A program made the position numbers and the translations under genes. 64,000 bases of DNA, from NCBI GenBank assembly GCA_022426155.1, contig JAKMEE010000022.1:26610-90609 (forward strand). Direction: 5' to 3'. The DNA comes from Candidatus Poseidonia sp. Lineage in GTDB: Archaea > Thermoplasmatota > Poseidoniia > Poseidoniales > Poseidoniaceae. Within the stretch, counting starts at the first letter, position 1; every line of letters starts with the position of its first letter. This document shows, piece after piece, positions 18,233-26,644 of the stretch. The notes under the pieces are model-generated. The model had not been told where the DNA came from. It ran no database searches and saw nothing but the letters and a program-made list of their open reading frames with translations.

Positions 18233-19648
18233 GAAATCTGAGAACTCTTCCTCTTCTTCATGAACCGCAGGGGTGTGGGGAGTTTCTTCTTCAACCGGTG
18301 TTCTTGTAACGGCTTTTCTTTTCCTTAACTTGGGTTTCTTTTCGGCAGTTCGTGTTGGCGGTGAATTCGATGAAGGAACTGATGTAGTGCCAGTGACGAC
18401 GGAGGATTTCCGTTGAGTAAATGAGGGGGCATTCGATGAACTCACAACAGATTGTGTGCTTCGGTCCATTTCTTCCGCTTCTTGGGTGACTACGACGGAA
18501 CTTTTCCTTCCTTGTGGTTCTCTGCTAACAGGAGCGGAGGTTGAAGCCAAAACACTGTCAAGGTCAAATCCTCCCATAGCATCTCCAGAATCCGATTTCG
18601 TTTCTTCTTGAGGTTTAGGTTTCTCTTTCTTCACTGAGGCCCGCTGCTTTTTCAGGCGCTCTTCAGGTGATTCCATGCCCGCTTTTTTGGCCGATTTGAT
18701 ATCCGATTTCACTTGTTTTATCTTGTCCAAGCCTTGACTTCCAACAAGGACCTTCATACTGGATCTTGCAGAAGTACGAATCATCTGCTTTGAGAATATG
18801 AAAGCACCTGCTCCACCGCCGATTCCAAACACCATGAAGAATAACAAAAACCCGGTTCTGCCAAAGAAGGGAACATTTCCTTGAATCCATTCTTCATCGT
18901 CATTTCCGGCCTGTGTGACCACGCCATTTTCAAAGTTGATCTTTGTAACAAAGACGTAGAGATTCTCACGATTCTGTGCGTTGACTCCCATTGAGCAATC
19001 ACTCTCAACGCTGTAGGCCATGTTACTGTTGTAATATCCAACTCCGGTAACGTCTGAACTGACCATGTATCCCTCAATGGTGATGGGTTGATGCCATTCT
19101 CCCAATGCGGTGAATCCGCTTTGAATATGCTCAGTTGTCGGAATTAATCCTAGGACGAACCAATCGGTATCAGAATCTGCATCTACTTTTTCCAAATTGA
19201 TGCTTCCAGCACCCGTGGAAGGCATCATGGGAACGTTCCATTCTTTGACATCGATGCGAGCTCCGTCACCATCCACCACTGCAGCAGCCTCAGCGAAGGT
19301 CATCTTTTGAATTCCAACGGCTGTGGTAACGCCGTAATCTAATCCCTTTGCCCCCATTGCAGGGTTGTGGGAATCGTAAAAATGACTGGTGGCAAGGTAA
19401 CCTGTGAACAAGAAGGGTGCTCCATCAGCAACTACTGGGTCGGTAGCATCCGGTGGGCATCCAACTGCTTGCAAACCTTCCATTACCGTGGCACTTCCAG
19501 ATAGTGTTGAGCGAACCGATGTATCGGTTTTCGAAAAGTCAACTTCCACAGCATTGTTTCCAGTTCCCCAATCCGAGGTAGAGGGGCCAAGACATCCAGC
19601 CATGACCATGATGGCGATGAGGCACAGGGCCAAAGCACTACGGCGCAT
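18224..19648 (-). CDS. Predicted lipoprotein/membrane protein with Lys/Ser-rich cytoplasmic tail
   Basis: No family recognised. Starting at ATG 19648 the 474-residue protein has a signal sequence (RRSALALCLIAIMVMAGC) ending in a lipobox-like MAGC. A long beta-rich external region follows to about residue 260, then a transmembrane helix (FFGRTGFLLFFMVFGIGGGA, about 262-285). The rest is a basic, low-complexity cytoplasmic tail rich in Lys, Ser, Pro and Glu, with runs such as RKSSVVVTQEAEE and RKSSVVTGTTSVP. A signal peptide plus an internal helix implies an ectodomain anchored by the second helix. It follows the tRNA-Ser on the same strand. Confidence 0.75.
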   Translation of the reverse strand: MRRSALALCLIAIMVMAGCLGPSTSDWGTGNNAVEVDFSKTDTSVRSTLSGSATVMEGLQAVGCPPDATDPVVADGAPFLFTGYLATSHFYDSHNPAMGAKGLDYGVTTAVGIQKMTFAEAAAVVDGDGARIDVKEWNVPMMPSTGAGSINLEKVDADSDTDWFVLGLIPTTEHIQSGFTALGEWHQPITIEGYMVSSDVTGVGYYNSNMAYSVESDCSMGVNAQNRENLYVFVTKINFENGVVTQAGNDDEEWIQGNVPFFGRTGFLLFFMVFGIGGGAGAFIFSKQMIRTSARSSMKVLVGSQGLDKIKQVKSDIKSAKKAGMESPEERLKKQRASVKKEKPKPQEETKSDSGDAMGGFDLDSVLASTSAPVSREPQGRKSSVVVTQEAEEMDRSTQSVVSSSNAPSFTQRKSSVVTGTTSVPSSNSPPTRTAEKKPKLRKRKAVTRTPVEEETPHTPAVHEEEEEFSDFSF

Positions 19649-19726
19649 GAACGGTTGAGGGAGGGTGGAGTTTGAGAAGTCTTCCCTCATTGCAAACGAG
19701 GAAGATGGGTGGTAAATCTAACAAAA

Positions 19727-19812
19727 TGGCGCAGTCGGAGAGATTTGAACTCCCGAGTCACGGGGACACCGGATTTCAAATCCGGCGCAATACCAGGCTA
19801 TGCGACGACTGC
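19727..19812 (-). tRNA. tRNA-Ser(UGA), CCA encoded
   Basis: Read on the minus strand the 86-base gene folds as a class II tRNA. The acceptor stem pairs GCAGTCG with CGACTGC perfectly, with discriminator G and a genomically encoded CCA. The D arm is GCA/TGC with A14, G15 and the GG pair in the loop. The anticodon arm is CCGGA-TTTGAAA-TCCGG, giving anticodon TGA. The variable arm is 14 bases with a GTC/GAC stem. The T arm is GGGAG-TTCAAAT-CTCTC. The 5' half, up to and including the anticodon, overlaps the 3' end of the SCO-like gene. Confidence 0.95.
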
Positions 19813-21356
19813 TTTGTGTCGTCGGGGGTGCTGCTCTCTTTTTCCCCTTTCGCTTCATCTCGTTGAGGCCTCATGATGATGGCGGCACCGATGGCCGTCG
19901 ATGTCAATACAACAGACAGAGCTGGTGTGTCCATGGGGTCATTGTCTCCCAAACGATGTTTATCGAGCATTTCTCTCACATCGCTGGTGAAATCTTCGAC
20001 TCGCCAATTGTCCCCAGGCCATGCAACTTCTGGTTGACGATTTGGATTGAGGATGTAGGTGATGGTTGAATGCCCCACAGTGTATTCTTCTGTGAGTTCA
20101 GGAACACATGTCATCTGTTCATTCCCATCCCATCCATACCCCTCATCACACATGCAATGGGCGGAATTTCCACTCCCCATGACCCAACCGTGCCCATTGC
20201 AGGCTTCATCTGAAGCGTTAGTTGATACGGGCCATGGTATGCTTGAAGCATTGATTGTAGAGGGCGCCCAGGCAAGATGTTCCGGTTCTGAGATGCCATC
20301 CATCCCTACATTCGTGGAATCCCATGACATGTTGGTATTGTTCCAAGCATAGAGATTCCACCACCAAGTGTAATTGCTCGGTGCAGTTTCATTGTTCAAT
20401 GTCGTGAGGTAATGACCGAAGGATGGATCTTCTTCAATGGTCGAATTAATTTCTGCTCCATTCAGAGCGCCGAGAGTGAGTGTGTATCCATTCATCTCTG
20501 AGAGAGTTTGAGTATCGGATGAACCGTTTGGCCAATTGACCGTCATGCTTGCCATGCCTTCTTGTGATGGAGCAGAGAGATTTGTTCGGTTCATGCTCGA
20601 AGGCATCCACATCAGGTGAGGGTTTTCGAATACATCAACGCTATCCACGCCAACTTCGGACATGTCCCAGGATGCATTGGACTCATTCCAGAGGTTCAAT
20701 TCCCAAACCCAATCGGGATAAGTTCCTTCAATCCCATTGAATCCAGAAACATAGTGACCATATTGGCTCATGGAGGCATTGACTTCCCATTGACCTTGTT
20801 CAGCCATGAGTTCTGTCAACGCCCATCCGGAGAGTTCAGCCATCATGACCGTTGAGTTACCTTGTGTGTCAATCGTCGTGAGAGATGCCTCACGAGGTTG
20901 ATAATCCATCACGTGAGCGTCGATGACAGTTTCTTCAACAACCAAACCAAACGTGTCCCATACGTGCCTCAAGGAGGGTTCATCACTCGTCAAATGGGGC
21001 CATTCAACGCCGTGCAATTCCGTGTATTTCTTGAGCGCCTCTGAAGAATCGTGCTTTGGATCGACGGTGACCGAGATAAATGTCACATCTTCCAACTCAG
21101 TTTCAGTCAACGACGACTCGACGCCCTTGATTAATTGTGTCAATACCGGACAGACATCTGGGCATCGGGTGAAAATAAAGGAGATGACGACAACTTCGTT
21201 GCTATCGTTATAGAGAGAATAATTTTCTCCATGTTGGTCAATTAAGGTAAAATCATCAACGGGTTCACGTGATAATCGGCTACCGTTGTAAGCTGATGCT
21301 GGAAAAGCCATCAAAGCAATAACTGCATAGACCACGAGGGCTTGTTTGATGTTCAT
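19776..21356 (-). CDS. SCO1/SenC-like copper protein with inserted repeats
   Basis: Likely assembly factor for the CuA centre of cytochrome oxidase. A signal peptide (residues 1-22) precedes a thioredoxin-like SCO domain with the copper-binding CPDVC (Cys 65 and 69) and FISVTVDPKHD. The C-terminal SCO histidine appears only near residue 430, in YTVGHSTITYILNP. Between them lie two related units, each with SQYGHYVSGFNG- or FGHYLTTLNN-type starts and WVWELNLWN or WWWNLYAWN, which look like DUF4430-type domains (tentative), then an EGF-like Cys-rich stretch (CNGHGWVMGSGNSAHCMC). A hydrophobic segment near residues 493-510 may anchor the C-terminus. A GTG three codons upstream (21365) is an alternative start. 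The reading frame ends inside tRNA-Ser. Confidence 0.82.
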   Translation of the reverse strand: MNIKQALVVYAVIALMAFPASAYNGSRLSREPVDDFTLIDQHGENYSLYNDSNEVVVISFIFTRCPDVCPVLTQLIKGVESSLTETELEDVTFISVTVDPKHDSSEALKKYTELHGVEWPHLTSDEPSLRHVWDTFGLVVEETVIDAHVMDYQPREASLTTIDTQGNSTVMMAELSGWALTELMAEQGQWEVNASMSQYGHYVSGFNGIEGTYPDWVWELNLWNESNASWDMSEVGVDSVDVFENPHLMWMPSSMNRTNLSAPSQEGMASMTVNWPNGSSDTQTLSEMNGYTLTLGALNGAEINSTIEEDPSFGHYLTTLNNETAPSNYTWWWNLYAWNNTNMSWDSTNVGMDGISEPEHLAWAPSTINASSIPWPVSTNASDEACNGHGWVMGSGNSAHCMCDEGYGWDGNEQMTCVPELTEEYTVGHSTITYILNPNRQPEVAWPGDNWRVEDFTSDVREMLDKHRLGDNDPMDTPALSVVLTSTAIGAAIIMRPQRDEAKGEKESSTPDDTKQSSHSLVLRRI

Positions 21357-21368
21357 GACGTTCACTGT

Positions 21369-21740
21369 TCAACGGTTACGAGCATAATCCCAGTTTGGTG
21401 TGCACCAATCTGGAAGTCCTTGAACTGAGCCGGGATTTGACAACCCGATTCCCCAAAGCATCAACAATACGAAGAGCACTGGGAACAGCGCAGTCCGAGT
21501 GTAGATGCGTGGGTCGCCTTTCAAGTGCATGAAGTAGGCTGCGATACCGTACCCTTTCACAATACCAACGCCGATCAGGATGGCCCATACCGTGGTAAGA
21601 GGGATGCCTTCGAAGAAGACTGCACCGACTTCAAACAGAGTGAAAACCATCAAGATGATGAAATTCCAAAAATAGATATCCTTTCCAAGCAATCCATCAA
21701 AGATGTTCTCAATTATTCCGTGTGTTTCATGTTCTCCCAT
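21369..21740 (-). CDS. coxD: Cytochrome c oxidase subunit IV-type protein
   Basis: Small membrane subunit of the heme-copper oxidase, 123 residues with three hydrophobic helices: about 25-47 (FIILMVFTLFEVGAVFFEG), 52-72 (VWAILIGVGIVKGYGIAAYF) and 83-102 (ALFPVLFVLLMLWGIGL). The segment YGIAAYFMHLKGDPR between helices two and three is characteristic of prokaryotic subunit IV (CtaF/CoxD type). It lies 9 bases after coxC and is followed by the SCO gene. The function is structural or assembly-related; no cofactor ligands are expected. Confidence 0.85.
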   Translation of the reverse strand: MGEHETHGIIENIFDGLLGKDIYFWNFIILMVFTLFEVGAVFFEGIPLTTVWAILIGVGIVKGYGIAAYFMHLKGDPRIYTRTALFPVLFVLLMLWGIGLSNPGSVQGLPDWCTPNWDYARNR

Positions 21741-21749
21741 TGTCTCACC

Positions 21750-23105
21750 TCAATACAAGTAAAAGGCTGGGAAGATAACGACCCAAGCCAAATCAACAAA
21801 GTGCCAGTAAAGCCCAAAGTATTCAATTCCCTGAGCATTCTTTTCATCAAATCCAACCGTATCGGCTTTGAATACCAGATACAACATCACGAGCAAACCA
21901 ATGAAGACGTGCAAACCGTGAGCGCCAGTAGCGATGTAGAAGATGGAGCCCGCTTGAGTTTCAATGGTGAACCCCTCAGCGACCAAGTGGCTCCATTCAA
22001 TCAATTTCAAGACGATAAAGAGGGAACCAAGCATGAGTGTAGCAATGAGGTAGTTGCGAATAGCTGCTTTTTGGGTGGGCATAATTTTGCCCATGAAGCC
22101 TTGCGATGCTTTCCATTCACTCGCCTTTGTGTTAGCTGTTTTGAGGGCCAACACGATGGTGTAGGAGGAAATGATGAGGGCGAAGGTATTGATTGCTCCT
22201 GGAAGCAAGGTCATGAAGTCACCTTGGCCCCCTATGTCTCCGAGCTTAGCCCCGTTTGGGCGGAGGAAGTCAGAAGCGGTGAGCATGTTGACTTGGCTAC
22301 AGTTACCAGCTTCAACCTGCCATCCTGTGCACCATTCTGTGCGCATGCGTAGGTAGGCTGAGAAGAAGGTTGCGAAAACCATGATTTCAGACATGATGAA
22401 AATCCACAATCCAGCCTTACGAATGTGTTGTCCAGCGAACGGGTCAGATGTTGCGAGCTGCTCGTTGTTACCAATGAAGGGCAGATCTTCTCTCCACCAG
22501 TTCGAAACCCCTATGACCACAATCATCAATCCAACCATGCTCATCCCCAAATCGCCAAGAGCGGCTTCATTTCCTGCAAGCATATCTTTGAGTGTAGCTT
22601 GGAAGGAAGGGAATCCCATCAGGAACAACATGATACCAAATGCAAACACGATGGGTGACCCTGACCCATGATGCTCGTGTCCCCCACCATAGCCATAATC
22701 ATCATGCGAGTCATGACCGTCATCTTGGGGTTGGATGGAATTCAAGAATCCACCCAAGCCAATGAACGATGCATAGGTTCCACACATCAGAAGAATGGTG
22801 ATTCCAGCTGTACGCCAGGTTAGATAGGAAAGATGGGCGTCAATTTCATGATGGTGTGCTTCTGTTTTGAGATCGTAAAGTTGTGAAATTTCATCTTCAG
22901 AAGCGTTGGCGGCTTTTGCATCCTCGTAGGCGTGCTTAGCATCCTCGTACTCGTGCACAGCTTCTTCGTATTCATGATGCCGAACGTTGGCCATACCAAC
23001 ACCCATGGTCGCATAAGCAGCTACGCCAATGAGCAGGAAAATCGAACCCATGACAACAGCTTTCATCCAAAGCGTGTTCTCAATGTGTGCTTCTTGACCG
23101 CTCAT
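21750..23105 (-). CDS. coxC: Cytochrome c oxidase subunit III
   Basis: Subunit III of the aa3-type oxidase, which shields the catalytic subunit and helps oxygen entry. Starting at ATG 23105 (a four-base ATGA overlap with the coxA stop) the protein has 451 residues, longer than usual. The typical C-terminal core is clear: WIFIMSEIMVFATFFSAYLR, the HVFIGLLVMLYLVFKAD helix and the closing YFGLYWHFVDLAWVVIFPAF. The extra length is an N-terminal helix pair separated by a charged, His/Glu-rich hairpin at about residues 40-85 (HEYEEAVHEYEDAKHAYEDA) that looks like an external coiled coil, and a DDGHDSHDDYGYGGGHEHHG loop. Confidence 0.93.
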   Translation of the reverse strand: MSGQEAHIENTLWMKAVVMGSIFLLIGVAAYATMGVGMANVRHHEYEEAVHEYEDAKHAYEDAKAANASEDEISQLYDLKTEAHHHEIDAHLSYLTWRTAGITILLMCGTYASFIGLGGFLNSIQPQDDGHDSHDDYGYGGGHEHHGSGSPIVFAFGIMLFLMGFPSFQATLKDMLAGNEAALGDLGMSMVGLMIVVIGVSNWWREDLPFIGNNEQLATSDPFAGQHIRKAGLWIFIMSEIMVFATFFSAYLRMRTEWCTGWQVEAGNCSQVNMLTASDFLRPNGAKLGDIGGQGDFMTLLPGAINTFALIISSYTIVLALKTANTKASEWKASQGFMGKIMPTQKAAIRNYLIATLMLGSLFIVLKLIEWSHLVAEGFTIETQAGSIFYIATGAHGLHVFIGLLVMLYLVFKADTVGFDEKNAQGIEYFGLYWHFVDLAWVVIFPAFYLY

Positions 23106-25429
23106 GATTTTGCCTCCTTCGGCTCGCCTTTCCATAATCGTTCTTTCAGGCCGGGGGCATCACTTTCAGTGTGATGTCCATGAATTTCATTCATGTCTTT
23201 CTGGGTTGGAATATCATGGAAGGAAGGCGTTGGTGGAGGTGAAGATGTGGACCATTCAAGGGACCATCCGCCCCACGGGTCCTTGCCAACTGGTTCGCCT
23301 CGTCGAGCGGAATACACGATGTTCCAAACCAAGAGCAATTGACTGATTCCGAAGATAAAGGCAAAGATGGATACAGCCATATTGTACTCAGCAAAGCCGG
23401 ATTCGAGTGTGTAGGAGTGTGTGCGCCGTGGCATGCCCATGATTCCTAGAGCGTGCATGGGCCAGAATGCTGCATTGTAAGCCGAGAACCCGATGAGGAA
23501 ATGCCACAATCCCAACGTCTCGTTCAACTTTCGACCTGTTGCTTTGGGGTACCAGTAATACACGGCAGAGAACAGGGCGAAGACCGTCCCACCGATGAAG
23601 ACGTAGTGGAAGTGAGCAACGACGAAGTATGTGTCATGGAAATGAATGTCAAGTCCTGCAACTGGGAAGAACATTCCAGAGATACCACCAAGGGTGAAGG
23701 TGACAAGGAAGCCTAGGGACCACAATGTGTGAGTTTTCATTACGAGAGACCCACCCCACAGAGTTGCTAGCCAGTTGAAGATTTTCGCACCGGTTGGAAT
23801 CGCGACCAACATCGTGGTGACCATGAACAGAGCTCTCCAGAACGGGTCCATCCCTGATGTGAGCATGTGATGGCCCCATACGATGAAGCCGACAATGCCA
23901 ATACCAGCCATGGCGATGACCATTGATTTGTACCCGAAGATTGAGCGGCGTGCAGAAGTAGCAAGCACTTCCGATACGATACCAAACGCAGGAACGATGA
24001 CCACGTACACCTCGGGATGGCCGAAGAACCAGAACAAGTGCTGGAAGAGCAGCGGATCTCCCCCGGCAACGAAGAATTGTGTGCCAATGGTGTGGTCAAA
24101 CAACAAGAAAACAACACCGATGATGAAAGCAGGGAGTGACATGTAGAGCATGAACACACTGATGAAGACTGACCATGAGAACAAGGGCATCTTCATCCAT
24201 GTCACGCCAGGCGCTCGCATGGTGAACACTGTGGTGATGAAGTTCACACCTCCGAGGGTGGAAGATGCACCAAGCATAATCATACCAGAGATGAACGCCG
24301 TGGTTCCTGGGTTCGAACCATAATCTGCTAGTGTTGATCCTAAGTTTGCCTCGTTGAGCGATGAATAAGGCGGGTACATCACCCAAGTGATGTCTGAACC
24401 TTCACCCGACCAAATTCCAGTAAAGATTAGTGGCGCGGAGAAGACGAGAAGCCACAGGCCCATGGCGTTGATTCGGGGGAATGCAAGATCCTTAGCGCCT
24501 ATCTGGAGCGGTAGAACATAGTTCATGAAACCAGCAATCATTGGCATGGCCGCAAGGAAAATCATGGTTGTTCCGTGAAGGGTGAAGAAAGAGTTGTATT
24601 CGTCGTAGGTGAGGAAATCATTCTCTGGGAGTGCCAATTGAATGCGGAAGAGCAAGGCTAGCAATCCTCCAACGAGGAAGAAGAAGAATCCGAACAAGAA
24701 GTACATGATTCCGACTTCTTTGTGGTCGGTGGTGGTCAACCAAGGTTTGAGGAAACTCCAGAATCGCTCCATAGTGAAGGTTTCGGGGGAGCGTCGATAG
24801 AACACCCAGAGGACACCGACAAAGACAAGTCCAGCAGCAAGGCCGATGGATGTGACGAAGATCACAAGAGCACCAGCACTTGGGGCAACGGCTCCAGCGT
24901 TCACGCCGGGAATCATAACAATAGCTTGATTCCACATGTCTCCGCCAGACCCAGCACCACCGTTGACAGCATTGCCGTAAACAGTGATTTCAACATTCAG
25001 GTCATCGGCTGCAGGAGCGGTCCATTCAAAGGTCCATGAGCGAACAGTGTTCGCTTCTGAGGTATGGGTCAATCCACCGTCCATGTTTTGTCCTAGGGAG
25101 GTTGGTACCGCAGCGATGCTGCCGTGAGATGTGAGGATACGATAGCCGCCAGCACGGCCGTTCCATGGGTCGTCCCCTTCGAGACTGCCATCGTTGTACA
25201 ATTCCATATCATCGTTGACAACGGTGACTGTGAACGTGTAAACTTCGCTTGCGTTATATGTCTCAGGTAATCCATCTACCAAGACACTCGTATCGGGTGA
25301 AGTGCCACCGTGGCAAGAACAGCCTTGGTCTCCAGCTGAACCAATTCCACTCGGGATGGCATTGAATTGCGGCGTGGCTACAAGGGCGAGCAAAAGCACA
25401 CCGAGCATGGCTACAGTTCGAGTACGCAT
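23102..25429 (-). CDS. coxA: Cytochrome c oxidase subunit I with N-terminal extracellular domain
   Basis: Catalytic subunit of the terminal heme-copper oxidase that reduces oxygen to water and pumps protons. The 775-residue protein is about 200 residues too long at its N-terminus: signal peptide (1-24), an external domain (37-173) with GCSCHGG, VYTFTVTVVND, a WTFEWTAP strand and GNAVNGGAGSGGDMW, then an extra helix (186-211). This domain resembles the choice-of-anchor V/Reeler-like family. From about residue 225 the normal subunit begins (TTDHKEVGIMYFLFG). Heme and CuB ligands are visible: FTLHGTTMIF, HPEVYVVIVP with the His-Tyr pair, GHHMLTSGM and VAHFHYVFIGG. The start shares one base with the coxB stop (TGATG). 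Confidence 0.95.
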   Translation of the reverse strand: MRTRTVAMLGVLLLALVATPQFNAIPSGIGSAGDQGCSCHGGTSPDTSVLVDGLPETYNASEVYTFTVTVVNDDMELYNDGSLEGDDPWNGRAGGYRILTSHGSIAAVPTSLGQNMDGGLTHTSEANTVRSWTFEWTAPAADDLNVEITVYGNAVNGGAGSGGDMWNQAIVMIPGVNAGAVAPSAGALVIFVTSIGLAAGLVFVGVLWVFYRRSPETFTMERFWSFLKPWLTTTDHKEVGIMYFLFGFFFFLVGGLLALLFRIQLALPENDFLTYDEYNSFFTLHGTTMIFLAAMPMIAGFMNYVLPLQIGAKDLAFPRINAMGLWLLVFSAPLIFTGIWSGEGSDITWVMYPPYSSLNEANLGSTLADYGSNPGTTAFISGMIMLGASSTLGGVNFITTVFTMRAPGVTWMKMPLFSWSVFISVFMLYMSLPAFIIGVVFLLFDHTIGTQFFVAGGDPLLFQHLFWFFGHPEVYVVIVPAFGIVSEVLATSARRSIFGYKSMVIAMAGIGIVGFIVWGHHMLTSGMDPFWRALFMVTTMLVAIPTGAKIFNWLATLWGGSLVMKTHTLWSLGFLVTFTLGGISGMFFPVAGLDIHFHDTYFVVAHFHYVFIGGTVFALFSAVYYWYPKATGRKLNETLGLWHFLIGFSAYNAAFWPMHALGIMGMPRRTHSYTLESGFAEYNMAVSIFAFIFGISQLLLVWNIVYSARRGEPVGKDPWGGWSLEWSTSSPPPTPSFHDIPTQKDMNEIHGHHTESDAPGLKERLWKGEPKEAKS

Positions 25430-26436
25430 CAGTAATCGCCTCCAGCATTCGCCCCTGCTGGTGAACCAGGGAACGTGTCTTCAGTAGCGCAGTTCGTCCC
25501 TTTTGGAAGGCCATTAGCGTAATCTTCCATGGCGACGACTTTGACTTGCCCCACCATTTGTGAGTGCTGGTTACCACAGTATTCGTAACATCGAATGTCG
25601 AAGACGCCTGCGTCATCGGGCGTGACGGTCATGTAGGTTCCATTTTCAAGTCCAGGAACGAGATCTTCTTTGACCCCCCATTCGGGTAGTCCAAACGAAT
25701 GTTGCACACCAACATATTTTGGATTGGAGTCGTCAGATGGCTTCGAGTGCATTTCGAAAATGATGGGGACGTCGCAAGGGATGATCATATCTTCACTTGC
25801 AGCGGAGGAGAAAATGTGGCCTTTCGGAATGTGCATCCATGTGTGGATGACATTCCCATCGGTGTCGGTGACTTCAACGGTGGCGAAGGCGTAGGGGTCA
25901 AATGTCAAAGTTTCGTCAAGTGAAACCGTCATTTGGTCCAGTTCGTAATCTGTGCTTTCACCTTTCACGGTGACGGTTGCATTGACGGCTTGAGATCCAG
26001 CCCCTCCGTTGATTGTAAGAGCCGTACCGGCCCAATCGACATCAACTGAAGTGGCTTGAACATCATCTTCCCATGTGAGGCTGTCTTCATATTCAAACTC
26101 CCAAAACCACTGCTTTCCTGTGATGACCATGTTGTGGCCTTCGCTGTCTTCTGGGATGACCCAGACTTCGGTGTTGGAAGAAAGCGCGAGGACAACTAGC
26201 CAAGCGACAATAATGGTTGGGACCACGTAAAACAACACTTCAATGGGTGTGTTGTGTCGGTCTACGGGAAATGCTCCGACTTCAATATGGTCGATATGTG
26301 AGGTGTCAGGTTCAACGCCATCGCGGTATCGCAGCATGGCCAAAAACATCCAACCGAAAGTGAAAATTCCGACAAGAATTGACCAGAACATGAATTTATC
26401 GTAAAGAACAGAGAAAACCGTATCTTCTGCAACCAT
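25429..26436 (-). CDS. coxB: Cytochrome c oxidase subunit II
   Basis: Subunit II carries the dinuclear CuA centre that accepts electrons from the donor. The 335-residue protein has two N-terminal transmembrane helices (about 13-35 and 66-88) and a cupredoxin domain. CuA ligands are complete: an upstream TWMHIPKGHIF histidine and the CYEYCGNQHSQM cluster (CxxxCxxxHxxM) at about residues 288-299. WFWEFEYEDS matches the aromatic electron-entry patch. The external domain has an extra acidic insertion after the WFWEFEY patch. No heme c domain is fused. First gene of the coxB-A-C-D-SCO operon. Confidence 0.95.
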   Translation of the reverse strand: MVAEDTVFSVLYDKFMFWSILVGIFTFGWMFLAMLRYRDGVEPDTSHIDHIEVGAFPVDRHNTPIEVLFYVVPTIIVAWLVVLALSSNTEVWVIPEDSEGHNMVITGKQWFWEFEYEDSLTWEDDVQATSVDVDWAGTALTINGGAGSQAVNATVTVKGESTDYELDQMTVSLDETLTFDPYAFATVEVTDTDGNVIHTWMHIPKGHIFSSAASEDMIIPCDVPIIFEMHSKPSDDSNPKYVGVQHSFGLPEWGVKEDLVPGLENGTYMTVTPDDAGVFDIRCYEYCGNQHSQMVGQVKVVAMEDYANGLPKGTNCATEDTFPGSPAGANAGGDY

Positions 26437-26449
26437 GCAAGCACCTTGT

Positions 26450-26477
26450 TTAAGGGGCCGTGACGCCCCTCCTTAAG
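26450..26477. promoter_or_regulatory. Inverted repeat upstream of the cox operon
   Basis: About 14-40 bases before the coxB ATG there are arms TTAAGGGGC and GCCCCTCCTTAA around a short loop, so a stem of GGGGC/GCCCC extended by TTAAGG with a small bulge. The element covers the expected promoter and ribosome-binding region on the minus strand, and a second TGTTTAAG-like motif lies at 26529-26537. This is compatible with an operator or an mRNA hairpin. The remaining 160 bases of the gap show only AT-rich promoter-like sequence. Confidence 0.4.
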
Positions 26478-26611
26478 CATTTGTTGAAAGGGGTCTGTGA
26501 TGGTTGAACTTTCCCCCCCAAGGTCCCTGCTTAAACACACTCCGTTTTTGGTGTTAAATGATAGAAATTTGGCGGAAAGATTCGCGCCTTTCCAAGTCAC
26601 CTAAGCGCCGA

Positions 26612-26624
26612 CGAAAATAAAAAC
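26612..26624 (+). promoter_or_regulatory. Box A-like element before the YggU gene
   Basis: GAAAATAAAAACC lies about 22-33 bases before the ATG at 26645, the spacing expected for a leaderless archaeal transcript. A short inverted repeat (CCTTC AAAAT GAAGG) sits between it and the start. Confidence 0.4.
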
Positions 26625-26644
26625 CTCCTTCAAAATGAAGGACC

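Noticed and set aside
21525..22352. 275-codon plus-strand frame opposite coxC/coxD
   Set aside because: Antisense shadow of two certain oxidase genes; composition is unlike its neighbours.
25300..25330. CSCH in CoxA as a heme c site
   Set aside because: Canonical attachment needs CxxCH; here one residue is missing, so only an unusual site could form.
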